Part shown: piece after piece, positions 63,682-64,000 of the stretch
How positions within the stretch are numbered: the first letter of the stretch is position 1
Layout of the letters: each line of letters begins with the position of its first letter
From: an uncultured Gammaproteobacteria bacterium
GTDB taxonomy: Bacteria; Pseudomonadota; Gammaproteobacteria; UBA4575
Length of the DNA: 64,000 nt
Assembly: GCA_951812785.1 (NCBI GenBank)
Contig: OX638335.1
Span: 385,630-449,629 of the forward strand
Direction of reading: 5' to 3'
Notes under the pieces: model-generated
The model's input: only the letters and a program-made list of their open reading frames with translations
Database searches by the model: none
Told to the model about the DNA's origin: nothing
Translations under genes and position numbers: made by a program

Positions 63682-64000
63682 TTACTTGCTGTTTGAGCAG
63701 AGTTCGCGGAGATACTTAATGATTTCATCAGATTCATATAACCATGCTACTTGTTGTTTATACTCTATGCGCAAGCAAGGCACTTGGAATTTGCCACCCT
63801 CATTGACTAAAGTTGTCATATCTTCGGCGTGTTTTTTTACGTCGATTTTAGGGATATTTATCCCGAGTTGTTTTAATTCTCTGCGTACTTTTACGCAAAA
63901 AGGGCAGGCAAGCATCTCATAAATTTTTAAGCCGCTGGCTTTTGATCAATAACAGCTTGCTGTTCTGCGCTACGAGAAGGAGCGCTAGGTGATGTGACTT
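63682..64000 (-). pseudogene. Glutaredoxin/GST-N-like protein, frameshifted and cut by the window edge
   Basis: The main frame (stop at 63682) encodes LKIYEMLACPFCVKVRREL with the CxxC redox motif CPFC, then GGKFQVPCLRIEYKQQ and WLYESDEIIKYL. In-frame upstream sequence ends at a stop, but another frame reads PSRSAEQQAVIDQ, which in homologues directly precedes this domain. One more A in the AAAA run near 63945 would join them. The gene therefore continues past 64000. Confidence 0.65.

Noticed and set aside
1-64000. CRISPR arrays, rRNA or tRNA genes
   Set aside because: No regularly spaced repeats and no recognisable rRNA or tRNA cloverleaf sequence were seen; a tRNAscan-SE or Infernal run would be decisive.

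Overview
The window looks like chromosome from an AT-rich gammaproteobacterium. The evidence is a type-1 GshA, Bpt-type aminoacyl transferase, AmpD, OxyR, an FNR with its N-terminal cysteine cluster, ApbE, SixA, a vibrio-like second EF-G, and MnmH. AlkB, a SoeABC-type sulfite oxidase operon, ChrA and a Fae homologue suggest an aquatic, chemically versatile ancestor, possibly a sulfur or hydrocarbon oxidiser. The species cannot be named from this sequence.

Layout: 0-7.3 kb holds a Fic protein with a repeat-rich upstream region, then cell wall, glutathione, N-degron and polyphosphate genes. 7.5-14.9 kb is a leftward run: a TVP38-flavoprotein fusion, ArsS, an HlyD adaptor and a broken RND pump. 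15-25.8 kb carries FAH, DUF898/M48, a broken MATE pump, catalase/OxyR, ApbE, a Fae homologue and SixA. 26-31.3 kb has Fpr and a soeABC operon in which all three genes are damaged. 31.7-42 kb holds a Rieske protein, a small operon with a uracil-DNA glycosylase, transporters, an orphan MoxR ATPase, acetolactate synthase and MsrA. 42.6-47.1 kb is a redox/alkane block: two GST-like genes, a frameshifted fnr with an FNR box, a small membrane protein, alkB with two FNR-type boxes, and an ompW remnant cut by an IS. 47.1-52.4 kb is a mobile island: two inverted, defective IS481-family copies enclose integron-type gene cassettes with two recognisable attC sites. One cassette encodes a DUF262/HNH (GmrSD-like) defence protein, and an IS3-family remnant lies inside the right IS copy. 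No integron integrase is visible. 52.5-64 kb mixes intact housekeeping genes (BaiN-like flavoprotein, DNA glycosylase, YtoQ, EF-G) with many remnants.

The most striking property is the number of broken genes. About twenty loci carry frameshifts, nonsense codons, truncations or internal deletions, often in otherwise well-preserved reading frames. Large deletions (soeA, soeB, an MCP, an FKBP, an IS3 transposase) indicate real decay with IS activity, as in a recently bottlenecked or host-associated lineage. Several single-base lesions in homopolymers (C7, T7, A4) could instead be sequencing errors. Lost or weakened functions include sulfite oxidation, FNR control, RND and MATE efflux, OmpW and chemotaxis.
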